Shown: positions 51,569-63,951 of the stretch, piece after piece
Layout: each line of letters opens with the position of its first letter
How positions within the stretch are numbered: position 1 is the stretch's first letter
DNA from: Vicugna pacos
Lineage: Eukaryota; Chordata; Mammalia; Artiodactyla; Camelidae
DNA: 64,000 nt
NCBI RefSeq assembly: GCF_048564905.1
Contig: NC_133002.1
Coordinates: 25,472,501-25,536,500, forward strand
Reading direction: 5' to 3'
Position numbers and translations under genes: made by a program
The notes under the pieces: generated by a model
Told to the model about the DNA's origin: nothing
The model's database searches: none
What the model saw: the letters and a program-made list of their open reading frames with translations, nothing else

Positions 51569-54500
51569 GGCACTAGGAAACAGACTGGGAAACCAGAGTA
51601 AGGGTTTCTCCTGCAACCCGTTCCCTTTGTGCTGGATGAACGAACGTCTCTCCACATGCTCAGTTCTGAGAGATAAGTGTGTGTGAAAGCCGTCCTTCAC
51701 CTAGCTTGAAGGGAACACAAAGTTTCTTTTCAGTTGAAAACTCCGCTATGTACATATATAAGGAGAGGTACAAGCTCCAACTCGGTTTTACAGTGAAAAC
51801 GGCAGGCACTTCAATCCGGCACTAGGAAACAAACTGAGAAACCAGAGTAAGGGTTTCTCCTGCAACCCGTTCCTTTTGTGCTGGATGAACGAACGTCTCT
51901 CCACATGCTCAGTTCTGAGAGATAAGTGTGTGTGAAAGCCGTCCTTCACCTAGCTTGAAGGGAACACAAAGTTTCTTTTCAGTTGCAAATCCCACTCCAT
52001 ACATATATATGGGGAGGTACAAGATCCAACTCGGTTTTACAGTGAAAACGGCAGGCACTTCAAACCGGCACAAGGAAACAGACTGAGAAACCAGAGTCAA
52101 TGATTCTCCTGCAACCCGTTCCCTTTGTGCTGGATGAACGAACGTCTCTCCACATGCTCAGTTCTGAGAAATAAGTGTGTGTGAAAGCCGTCCTTCACCT
52201 AGCTTGAAGGGAACACATAGTTTCTTTTTAGTTGCCAACTCCACTCCTTACATATATATGGGGAGGTACAAGCTCCAACTCGGTTTTTCAGTGAAAACGG
52301 CAGGCACTTCAAACCGGCACTAGGAAACAGACTGAGAAACCAGAGTAAGGGTTTCTCCTGCAACCCGTTCCCTTTGTGCTGGATGAACGAACGTCTCTCC
52401 ACATGCTCAGTTCTGAGAGATAATTGTGTGTGAAAGCCGTCCTTCACCTAGCTTGAAGGGAACACAAAGTTTCTTTTCAGTTGCAAACCCCACTCCATAC
52501 ATATATATGGGGAGGTACAAGCTCCAACTCGGTTTTACAGTGAAAACGGCAGGCACTTCAAACCGGCACTAGGAAACAGACTGAGAGACCAGAGTAACGG
52601 TTTCTCCTGCAACCCGTTCCCTTTGTGCTGGATGAACGAACGTCTCTCCACATGCTCAGTTCTGAGAGATAAGTGTGTGTGAAAGCCTTACTTCAACTAG
52701 CTTGAAGGGAACACAAAGTTTCTTTTCAGTTGCAAACTCCACTGCATACATATTTATGGGGAGGTACAAGCTTCAACTCGGTTTTACAGTGAAATCGGCA
52801 GGCACTTCAATCCGGCACTAGGAAACAGACTGAGAAACCAGAGTAAGGGTTTCTCCTGCAACCCGTTCCCTTTGTGCTGGATCAACGAACGTCTCTCCAC
52901 ATGCTCAATTCTGAGAGATAATTGTGTGTGAAAGCCGTCCTTCACCTAGCTTGAAGGGAACACAAAGTTTCTTTTCAGTTGTAAACCCCAATCCATACAT
53001 ATATATGGGGAGGTACAAGCTCCAACTCGGTTTTACAGTGAAAACGGCAGGCACTTCAAACCGGCACTTGGAAACAGACTGAGAAATCAGAGTTAGTGTT
53101 TGTCCTGCAACAAGTTCCCTTTGTGCTTGATGAATGAACGTCTCTCAACATGCTCAGTTCTGAGAGATAAGTGTGTGTGAAAGCCGTCCTTCACCTAGCT
53201 TGAAGGGAACACAAAGTTTCTTTTCAGTTGCGAACTCCACTCCATACATATATATGGGGAGGTACAAGCTCCAACTCGGTTTTACAGTGAAAACGGCAGG
53301 CACTTCAAACCGGCACTAGGAAACAGACTGAGAAACCAGAGTGATTGTTTCCCCTGCAACCCGTTCCCTTTGTGCTGGATGAACGAACGTCTCTCCACAT
53401 GCTCAGTTCTGAGAGATAATTGTGTGTGAAAGCCGTCCTTCACCTAGCTTGATGGGAACACAAAGTTTCTTTTCAGATGCAAACCTCACTCCATACATAT
53501 ATATGGGAAGGTACAAGCTCCAACTCGGTTATACAGTGAAATCCACAGGCACTTTAAACCGGCACTAGGAAACAGACTGAGAAGCCAGAGTCAGTGTTTC
53601 TCCTGCAACCCGTTTCCTTTGTGCTGGATGAACGAACGTCTCTCCACATGCTCAGTTCTGAGAGATTAGTGTGTGTGAAAGCCGTCCTTCACCTAGCTTG
53701 AAGGGAACACAAAGTTTCTTTTCAGTTACAAACTCCACTCCATACATATATATGGGGAGGTACAAGCTCCAACTCGTCTTTACAGTGAAAACGGCAGGCA
53801 CCTCAAAACGGTACTAGAAAACAGACTGAGAAATCAGAGTTAGTGTTTGTCCTGCAACCCGTTCCCTTTGTGCTGGATGAACGAACGTCTCTCCACATGT
53901 TCAGTTCTGAGAGATAAATGTGTGTGAAAGCCGTACTTCACCTAGCTTGAAGGGAACACAAAGTTTCTTTTCAGTTGAAAACTCCACTCCATACATATAT
54001 ATGGGGAGGAACAAGCTCCAACTCGGCTTTACAGTGAAAACGGCAGGCACTTCAAACTGGCACTAGGAAACAGACTGGGAAACCAGAGTAATGGTTTCTC
54101 CTGCAACCCGTTCCCTTTGTGCTGGATGAACGAACGTCTCTCCACATGCTCAGTTCTGAGAGATAAGTGTGTGTGAAAGCCGTCCTTCACCTAGCTTGAA
54201 GGGAACACAAAGTTTCTTTTCAGTTGAAAACTCCGCTATGTACATATATAAGGGGAGGTACAAGCTCCAACTCGGTTTTACATTGAAAACGGCAGGCACT
54301 TCAATCCGGCACTAGGAAACAAACTGAGAAACCAGAGTAAGGGTTTCTCCTGCAACCCGTTCCTTTTGTGCTGGATGAACGAACGTCTCTCCACATGCTC
54401 AGTTCTGAGAGATAAGTGTGTGTGAAAGCCGTCCTTCACCTAGCTTGAAGGGAACACAAAGTTTCTTTTCAGTTGCAAATCCCACTCCATACATATATAT

Positions 54501-55020
54501 GGGGAGGTACAAGATCCAACTCGGTTTTACAGTGAAAACGGCAGGCACTTCAAACCGGCACAAGGAAACAGACTGAGAATCCAGAGTCAATGATTCTCCT
54601 GCAACCCGTTCCCTTTGTGCTGGATGAACGAACGTCTCTCCACATGCTCAGTTCTGAGAAATAAGTGTGTGTGAAAGCCGTCCTTCACCTAGCTTGAAGG
54701 GAACACAAAGTTTCTTTTTAGTTGCCAACTCCACTCCTTACATATATATGGGGAGGTACAAGCTCCAACTCGGTTTTACAGTGAAAACGGCAGGCACTTC
54801 AAACCGGCACTAGGAAACAGACTGAGAAACCAGAGTAAGGGTTTCTCCTGCAACCCGTTCCCTTTGTGCTGGATGAACGAACGTCTCTCCACATGCTCAG
54901 TTCTGAGAGATAATTGTGTGTGAAAGCCGTCCTTCACCTAGCTTGAAGGGAACACAAAGTTTCTTTTCAGTTGCAAACCCCACTCCATACATATATATGG
55001 GGAGGTACAAGCTCCAACTC
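50540..55020. repeat. 10-monomer-offset duplication (2490 bp), 8 monomers each, 2-monomer spacer
   Basis: About 50540-52530 matches 53030-55020 at an offset of exactly 2490. Shared marks are gttagtgtttgtcc with caacaagttcc, gattgtttcccc, gatgggaac, agattagtg, actcgtctt, caggcacctc, gactgggaaac, ccgctatgtacatat, tcaatgattctcc and actccttac. Several single-base differences separate the copies (ctcaacatg, gcgaactcc, cggttatac, gataaatg, gagaatcc). It is therefore older than the 11-monomer pair that it overlaps. The 499-bp spacer (about 52531-53029) has other variants, including gccttacttc, cactgcatac and aagcttcaac, that match 28.3-28.65 kb. That makes it a mosaic join. Confidence 0.87.
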
Positions 55021-58000
55021 GGCTTTACAGTGAAAACGGCATGCACTTCAAACCGGCACTAGGAAACAGACTGAGAATCCAGAGTAAGGGTTTCTCCTGC
55101 AACCCGTTCCCTTTATGCTGGATGAACGAACGTCTCTCCACATGCTCAGTTCTGAGAGATAAGTGTGTGTGAAAGCCGTCCTTCACCGAGCTTGAAGGGA
55201 ACACAAAGTTTCTTTTCAGTTGCAAACTTCAATCCATACATATATATGGGGAGGTACAAGCTCCAACTCGGTTTTACATTGAAAACGGCAGGCACTTCTG
55301 ACCGGCACTAGGAAACAGACTGAGAAACTAGAGTCAGTGTTTCTCCTGCAAACCGTTCCCATTGTGCTGGATGAACGAACGTCTCTCCACATGCTCAGTT
55401 CTGAGAGATAAGTGTGTGTGAATGCAGTCCTTCACCTAGCTTGAAGGGAACACAAAGTTTCTTTTCAGTTGCAAACACCATTCCATACATATATATGGGG
55501 AGGTACAAGCTCCAACTCGGTTTTACATTGAAAACGGCAGGCACTTCAAGCCGGCACTAGGAAACAGACTGAGGAAACAGAGTCAGTGTTTCCCTGCAAC
55601 CCGTTCCCTTTGTGCTGGATGAACGAACGTCTCTCCACATGCTCAGTTCTGAGAGATAAGTGTGTGTGAAATCCGTCCTTCAACTAGCTTGAAGGGAACA
55701 CAAAGTTTCTTTTCAGTTGCAAAATCCACTCCATACATATATATGGGGAGGTACAAGCTCCAACTCGGTTTTACAGTGAAAACGGCAGGCACTTCAAACC
55801 GGCACTAGGAAACAGACTGAGAAACCAGAGTCAGTGTTTCTCCTGCAAACCTTTACCTTTGTGCTGGATGAACGAACGTCTCTCCACATGCTCAGTTCTG
55901 AGAGATAAGTGTGTGTGAAAGCCGTCCTTCAACTAGCTTGAAGGGAACACAAAGTTTCTTTTCAGTTGCAAACCCCACTCCATACATATATATGGGGAGG
56001 TACAAGCTCCAACTCGGCTTTACATTGAAAACGGCAGGCACTTCATACCGGCACTAGGTAACACATTGAGAAACCATAGTAAGTGTTTCTCCTGCAACCC
56101 GTTCCATTTGTGCTGGATGAACGAACGTCTCTCCACATGCTCAGTTCTGAGAGATAAGTGTGTGTGAAAGCCGTCCTTCACCTAGCTTGAAGGTAACACA
56201 AAGTTTCTTTTCAATTGCCAACTCCACTCCATACATATATTTGGGGAGGAACAAGCTCCAACTCGGTTTTACAGTGAAAACGGCAGGCACTTCAAACCGG
56301 CTCTAGGAAACAGACTGAGAAACCAGAGTCAGTGTTTCCCTGCAACCCGTTCCCTTTGTGCTGGATGAACGAACGTCCCACCACATGCTCAGTTCAGAGA
56401 GATAAGTGTGTGTGAAAGCCGTCCTTCACATAGCTTGAAGGGAACACAAAGTTTCTTTTCAGTTGCAAACCCCAATCCATACATATATATGGGGAGGTAC
56501 AAGCTCCAACTCGGTTTTACAGTGAAAACGGCAGGCACTTCAAACCGGCACTAGGAAACAGCCTGAGATACCAGAGTCAGTGTTTCTCCTGCAACCCGTT
56601 CCCTTTGTGCTGGATGAACGAACGTCTCTCCACATGCTCAGTTCTGAGAGATAAGTGTGTGTGAAAGCCTTACTTCAACTAGCTTGAAGGGAACACAAAG
56701 TTTCTTTTCAGTTGCAAACTCCACTGCATACATATATATGGGGAGGTACAAGCTTCAACTCGGTTTTACAGTGAAATCGGCAGGCACTTCAATCCGGCAC
56801 TAGGAAACAGACTGAGAAACCAGAGTAAGGGTTTCTCCTGCAACCCGTTCCCTTTGTGCTGGATCAACGAACGTCTCTCCACATGCTCAATTCTGAGAGA
56901 TAAGTGTGTGTGAAAGCCGTCCTTCACCTAGCTTGAAGGGAACACAAAGTTTCTTTTCAGTTGTAAACCCCAATCCATACATATATATGGGGAGGTACAA
57001 GCTCCAACTCGGTTTTACAGTGAAAACGGCAGGCACTTCAAACCGGCACTAGGAAACAGCCTGAGATACCAGAGTCAGTGTTTCTCCTGCAACCCGTTCC
57101 CTTTGTGCTGGATGAACGAACGTCTCTCCACATGCTCAGTTCTGAGACATAAGTGTGTGTGAAAGCCGTCCTTCACCTGGATTGAAGGGAACACAAAGTT
57201 TCTTTTCAGTTGCAAACTCCAGTCCATACATATAAATGGGGAGGTACAAGCTCCAACCCGGCTTTACAGTGAAAACGGCAGGCACTTCAAACTGGCACTA
57301 GGAAACAGACTGAGAACCCAGAGTAAGGGTTTCTCCTGCAACCCGTTCCATTTGTGCTGGATGAACGAACGTCTCTCCACATGCTCAGTTCTGAGAGATA
57401 AGTGTGTGTGAAAGCCGTCCTTCACCTGGCTTGAAGGGAACACAAAGTTTCTTTTCAGTTGCAAACTTCAATCCATACGTATATATGGGGAGATACAAGC
57501 TCCAACTCGGTTTTACAGTGAAAACGGCAGGCACTTCAAACCGGCACTAGGAAACTGACTGAGAAACTAGTGTCAGTGTTTCTCCTGCAAACCGTTCCCT
57601 TTGTGCTGGATGAACGAACGTCTCTCCACATGCTCAGTTCTGAGAGATAAGTGTGTGTGAAAGCCGTCCTTCACCTAGCTTGAAGGGAACACAAAGTTTC
57701 TTTTCAGTTGCAAACCCCATTCCATACATATATATGGGGAGGTACAAGCTCCAACTCGGTTTTACATTGAAAACGGCAGGCACTTCAAACCGGCACTAGG
57801 AAACAGACTGAGAAACCAGAGTCAGTGTTTCCCTGCAACCCGTTCCCTTTGTGCTGGATGAACGAACGTCTCTCCACATGCTCAGTTCTGAGAGATAAGT
57901 GTGGGTGAAAGCCGTCCTTCACCTAGCTTGAAGGGAACACAAAGTTTCTTTTCAGTTGCAAAATACACTCCATACATTTATATGGGGAGGTACAAGCTCC

Positions 58001-61000
58001 AACTCGGTTTTACAGTGAAAACGGCAGGCACTTCAAACCGGCACTAGGAAACAGACTGAGAAACCAGAGTCAGTGTTTCTCCTGCAAACCTTTCCCTTTG
58101 TGCTGGATGAACGAACGTCTCTCCACATGCTCAGTTCTGAGAGATAAGTGTGTGTGAAAGCCGTCCTTCAACTAGCTTGAAGGGAACACAAAGTTTCTTT
58201 TCAGTTGCAAACCCCACTCCATACATATATATGGGGAGGTACAAGCTCCAACTCGGCTTTACATTGAAAACGGCAGGCACTTCATACCGGCACTAGGTAA
58301 CACACTGAGAAACCATAGTAAGTGTTTCTCCTGCAACCCGTTCCATTTGTGCTGGATGAACGAACGTCTCTCCACATGCTCAGTTCTGAGAGATAAGTGT
58401 GTGTGAAAGCCGTCCTTCACCTAGCTTGAAGGTAACACAAAGTTTCTTTTCAATTGCCAACTCCACTCCATACATATATTTGGGGAGGAAAAAGCTCCAA
58501 CTCGGTTTTACAGTGAAAACGGCAGGCACTTCAAACCGGCACTAGGAAACAGACTGAGAAACCAGAGTCTGTGTTTCCCTGCAACCCGTTCCCTTTGTGC
58601 TGGATGAACGAACGTCCCTCCACATGCTCAGTTCAGAGAGATAAGTGTGTGTGAAAGCCGTCCTTCACATAGCTTGAAGGGAACACAAAGTTCTTTTCAG
58701 TTGCAAACCCCACTCCATACATATATATGGGGAGGTACAAGCTCCAACTCGAATTTACAGTGAAAAAAGCAGGCACTTCAGACCGGCACTAGGAAACAGA
58801 CTGAGAAACCAGAGTCAGTGTTTCCCTGCAACCCGTTCACTTTGTGCTGGATGAACGAACGTCTCTCCACATGCTCAGTTCTGAGAGATAAGTGTGTGTG
58901 AAAGCCGTCCTTCACCTAGCTTGAAGGGAACACAAAGTTTCTTTTCAGTTGCAAAATCCACTCCATACATATATATGGGGAGGTACAAGCTCCAACTCGG
59001 TTTTACAGTGAAAACGGCAGGCACTTCAAACCGACCCTAGGAAATACACTGAAAAACCAGAGTCAGTGTTTTACCTGCAACCCGTTCCCTTTGTGCTGGA
59101 TAAACGAACGGTCTCCACATGCTCAGTTCTGAGAGATAAGTGTGTGTGAAAGCCGTCCTTCACCTAGCTTGAAGGGAACACAAAGTTTCTTTTCAGTTGC
59201 AAACCCCAATCCATACATATATATGGGGAGGTACAAGCTCCAACTCGGTTTTACAGTGAAAACGGCAGGCACTTCAATCCGGCACTAGGAAACAGACTGA
59301 GAAACCAGAGTCAGTGTTTCTCCTGCAACCAGTTCCCTTTGTGCTGGATGAACGAACGTCTCTCCACATGCTCAGTTCTGAGAGATAAGTGTGTGTGAAA
59401 GCCTTACTTCAACTAGCTTGAAGGGAACACAAAGTTTCTTTTCAGTTGCAAACTCCACTGCATACATATATATGGGGAGGTACAAGCTCCAACTCGGTTT
59501 TACAGTGAAAAAGGCAGGCACTTCAAACCGGCACTAGGAAACAGACTGAGAAACCAGAGTAAGGGTTTCTCCTGCAACCCGTTCCCTTTGTGCTGGATGA
59601 ACGAACGTCTCTCCACATGCTCAGTTCTGAGAGATAATTTTGTGTGAATGCCGTCCTTCACCTAGCTTGAATGGAACACAAAATTTCTTTTCATTTGCCA
59701 ACTCCACTGCATAAATATATATGGGGAGGTACAAGCTCCAACTCGGTTTTACAGTGAAAATGGCAGGCACTTCAAACCGGGACTAGGAAACAGACTGAGA
59801 AACCAGAGTAAGGGTTTCTCCTGCAACCCGTTCCCTTTGTGCTGGATGAACGAACGTCTCTCCATATGCTCAGTTCTGAGAGATAAGTGTGTGTGAAAGC
59901 CGTCCTTCACCTAGCTTGAAGGGAACACAAAGTTTCTTTTCAGTTGCAAACTCCACTCCATACATATATATGGGGTGGTACAAGCTCCAACTCGGTTTTA
60001 CAGTGAAAGCGGCAGGCACTTCAACCCGGCACTAGGTAACACACTGAGAAACCAGAGTCAGTGTTTCTCCTGCAAACCGTTCCCTTTGTGCTGGATGAAC
60101 GAACGTCTCTCCACATGCTCAGTTGTGAGAGATAAGTGTGTGTGAAAGCCGTTCTTCAACTAGCTTGAAGGGAACACAAAGTTTCTTTTCAGTTGCAAAC
60201 CCCACTCCATACATATATATGGGGAGGTACAAGCTCCAACTCGGCTTTACAGTGAAAACGGCAGGCACTTCAAACCGGTACTAGGAAACAGACTGAGAAT
60301 CCAGAGTAAGGGTTTCTCCTGCAACCCGTTCCCTTTGTGCTGGATGAACGAACGTCTCTCCCCATGCTCAGTTCTGAGAGATAAGTGTGTGTGAAAGCCG
60401 TCCTTCACCTAGCTTGAAGGGAACACAAAGTTTCTTTTCAGTTGCAAACACCAATCCATACATATATATGGGGAGGTACAAGCTCCAACTCGGTTTTACA
60501 GTGAAAACGGCAGGCACTTCAAACCGGCACTAGGAAACAGACTGAGAAACCAGAGTCAGTGTTTCTCCTGCAACCCATTCCATTTGTGCTGGATGAACGA
60601 ACGTCTCTCCCCATGTTCAGTTCTGAGAGATAAGTGTGTGTGAAAGCCGTCCTTCACCTAGCTTGAAGGGAACACAAAGTTTCTTTTCAGATGCAAACAC
60701 CAATCCATACATATATATGGGGAGGTACAAGCTCTAACTCGGTTTACAGTGAAAATGGCAGGCACTTCATACCGGCACTAGGAAACAGACTGAGAAACCA
60801 GAGTCAGTGTTTCTCCTGCAAACCGTTCCCTTTGTGCTGGATGAACGAACGTCTCTCCACATGCTCAGATCTGAGAGATAAGTGTGTATGAAAGCCGTCC
60901 TTCACCTAGCTTGAATGGAACACAAAATTTCTTTTCATTTGCCAACTCCACTCCGAACATATATATGGGAAATTGCAAGCTCCAACTCTGTTTTACAGTG

Positions 61001-63847
61001 AAAACGGCAGGCACTTCAACCCGGCACTAGGAAACAGACTGAGAAACCAGAGTCAGTGTTTCTCCTGCAACCCGTTCCCTTTGTGCTGGATGAACGAACG
61101 TCTCTACACATGCTCAGTTCTGAGAGATAAGTGTGTGTGAAAGCCGTCCTTCACATAGCTTGAAGGGAACACAAAGTTCTTTTCAGTTGCAAACCCCACT
61201 CCATACATATATATGGGGAGGTACAAGCTCCAACTCGGTTTTACAGTGAAAACGGCAGGCACTTCAATCCGGCACTAGGAAACAGACTGAGAAACCAGAG
61301 TCAGTGTTTCTCCTGCAACCCGTTCCCTTTGTGCTGGATGAACGAACGTCTCTCCACATGCTCAGTTCTGAGAGATAAGTGTGTGTGAAAGCCTTACTTC
61401 AACTAGCTTGAAGGGAACACAAAGTTTCTTTTCAGTTGCAAACTCCACTGCATACATATATATGGGGAGGTACAAGCTTCAACTCGGTTTTACAGTGAAA
61501 ACGGCAGGCACTTCAATCCGGCACTAGGAAACAGACTGAGAAACCAGAGTAAGGGTTTCTTCTGCAACCCGTTCCATTTGTGCTGGATGAACGAACGTCT
61601 CTCCACATGCTCAGTTCTGAGAGATAAGTGTGTGTGAAAGCCGTCCTTCACCTAGCTTGTAGGGAACACAAAGTTTCTTTTCAGTTGCAAACTACAATCC
61701 ATACATATATATGGGGAGGTACAAGCTCCAACTCGGTTTTACAGTGAAAACGGCAGGCACTTTAAACCGGCACTAGGAAACAGACTGAGAAACTAGAGTC
61801 AGTGTTTCTCCTGCAAACCGTTCCCTTTGTGCTGGATGAACGAACGTCTCTCCACATGCTCAGTTCTGAGAGATAAGTGTGTGTGAAAGCCGTCCTTCAC
61901 CTAGCTTGAAGGGAACACAAAGTTTCTTTTCAGTAGCAAACCCCATTCCATACATATATATGGGGAGGTACAAGCTCCAACTCGGTTTTACATTGAAAAC
62001 GGCAGGCACTTCAAACCGGCACTAGGAAACAGACTGAGAAACCAGAGTCAGTGTTTCCCTGCAACCCGTTCCCTTTGTGCTGGATGAACGAACGTCTCTC
62101 CACATGCTCAGTTCTGAGAGATTAGTGTGTGTGAAAGCCGTCCTTCACCTAGCTTGAAGGGAACACAAAGTTTCTTTTCAGTTGCAAAATCCACTCCATA
62201 CATATATATGGGGAGGTACAAGCTCCAACTCGGTTTTACAGTGAAAACGGCAGGCACTTCAAACCGGCACTAGGAAACAGACTGAGAAACCAGAGTCAGT
62301 GTTTCTCCTGCAAACCTTTCCCTTTGTGCTGGATGAACGAACGCCTCTCCACATGCTCAGTTCTGAGAGATAAGTGTGTGTGAAAGCCGTCCTTCAACTA
62401 GCTTGAAGGGAACACAAAGTTTCTTTTCAGTTGCAAACCCCACTCCATACATATATATGGGGAGGTACAAGCTCCAACTCGGCTTTACATTGAAAACGGC
62501 AGGCACTTCATACAGGCACTAGGTAACACACTGAGAAACCATAGTAAGTGTTTCTCCTGCAACCCGTTCCATTTGTGCTGGATGAACGAACGTCTCTCCA
62601 CATGCTCAGTTCTGAGAGATAAGTGTGTGTGAAAGCCGTCCTTCACCTAGCTTGAACGTAACACAAAGTTTCTTTTCAATTGCCAACTCCACTCCATACA
62701 TATATATGGGGAGGAACAAGCTCCAACTCGGTTTTACAGTGAAAACGGCAGGCACTTCAAACCGGCACTAGGAAACAGACTGAGAAACCAGAGTCAGTGT
62801 TTCCCTGCAACCCGTTCCCTTTGTGCTGGATGAACGAACGTCTCTCCACATGCTCAGTTCTGAGAGATATGTGTGTGTGAAAGCCGTCCTTCACCTTGCT
62901 TGAAGGGAACACAAAGTTTCTTTTCAGTTACAAACTCCACTCCATACATATATATGGGGAGGTACAAGCTCCAACTCGGTTTTACAGTGAAAACGGCAGG
63001 CACTTGAAACCGGCACTAGGTAACACACTGAAAATTCAAAGTCAGTGTTTCTCCTGCAAACCGTTCTCTTTGTGCTGAATGAACGAACGTCTCTCCACAT
63101 ACTCAATTCTGAGAGATAATTGTGTGTGAAAGCCGTCCTTCATCTTGCTTGAAGGAAACACAAAGATTCTTTTCAGTTGAAAACTCCACTCCATACATAT
63201 ATATGGGGAGGTACAAGCTCCAACTCGGTTTTACAGTGAAAAAGGCAGGCACTTCAAACCGGCACTAGGAAACAGACTGAGAAACCAGAGTAAGGGTTTC
63301 TCCTGCAACCCGTTCCCTTTGTGCTGGATGAACGAACGTCTCTCCACATGCTCAGTTCTGAGAGATAAGTGTGTGTGAAAGCCGTCCTTCACCTAGCTTG
63401 AAGGGAACACAAAGATTCTATTCATTTGCAAACCCCACCCTTACATATATATGGGGAAGTACAAGCTCCAACTCGGTTTTACAGTGAAAACGGCAGGCAC
63501 TTCAAACCGGTACTAGGAAACAGACTGAGAAACCATAGTAAGGGTTTCTCCTGCAACCCGTTCCCTTTGTGCTGGATGAACGAACGTCTCTCCACATGCT
63601 CAGTTCTGAGAGATAATTTTGTGTGAATGCCGTCCTTCACCTAGCTTGAACGGAACACAAAATTTCTTTTCATTTGCCAACTCCACTGCATAAATATATA
63701 TGGGGAGGTACAAGCTCCATCTCGGTTTTACAGTGAAAATGGCAGGCACTTCAAACCGGGACTAGGAAACAGACTGAGAAACCAGAGTAAGGGTTTCTCC
63801 TGCAACCCGTTCCCTTTGTGCTGGATGAACGAACGTCTCTCCACATG

Positions 63848-63859
63848 CTCAGTTCTGAG
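63848..63859. other. Per-monomer dyad CTCAG-TT-CTGAG (example copy)
   Basis: A 5-bp perfect inverted repeat with a 2-bp spacer occurs once in almost every monomer; this is the copy in the reference monomer. It could form a short hairpin in single-stranded DNA or RNA, or bind a dimeric protein. Scattered copies break one arm (for example ctaggttctgag near 7130 and ctcatttctgag near 10858), so it is not strictly invariant. No function is shown. Confidence 0.7.
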
Positions 63860-63941
63860 AGATAAGTGTGTGTGAAAGCCGTCCTTCACCTAGCTTGAAG
63901 GGAACACAAAGTTTCTTTTCAGTTGCAAACTCCACTCCATA

Positions 63942-63951
63942 CATATATATG
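63942..63951. other. Per-monomer AT-rich palindrome CATATATATG (example copy)
   Basis: This perfect 10-bp palindrome is present in the large majority of monomers, inside a wider imperfect dyad running from ccat on the left to atgg on the right. Variants include catatttatg near 2995 and catatatttg near 27880 and 30118. It is the most AT-rich and probably the most easily melted part of the monomer. The TATATAT could be mistaken for a TATA box, but nothing else supports a promoter here. Confidence 0.75.

Noticed and set aside
63800-63840. CENP-B-box-like cccgtt...cgaa in the monomer
   Set aside because: The CCCG and CGAA parts are far too widely spaced, and the required T between them is missing, so it does not fit the CENP-B box in either orientation.
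63820-63850. Pol III box-B-like gttcgttcatcc on the minus strand (tRNA-derived SINE origin)
   Set aside because: The match to the box B core is poor, no box A is at proper spacing, and there is no A-rich tail or target-site duplication.
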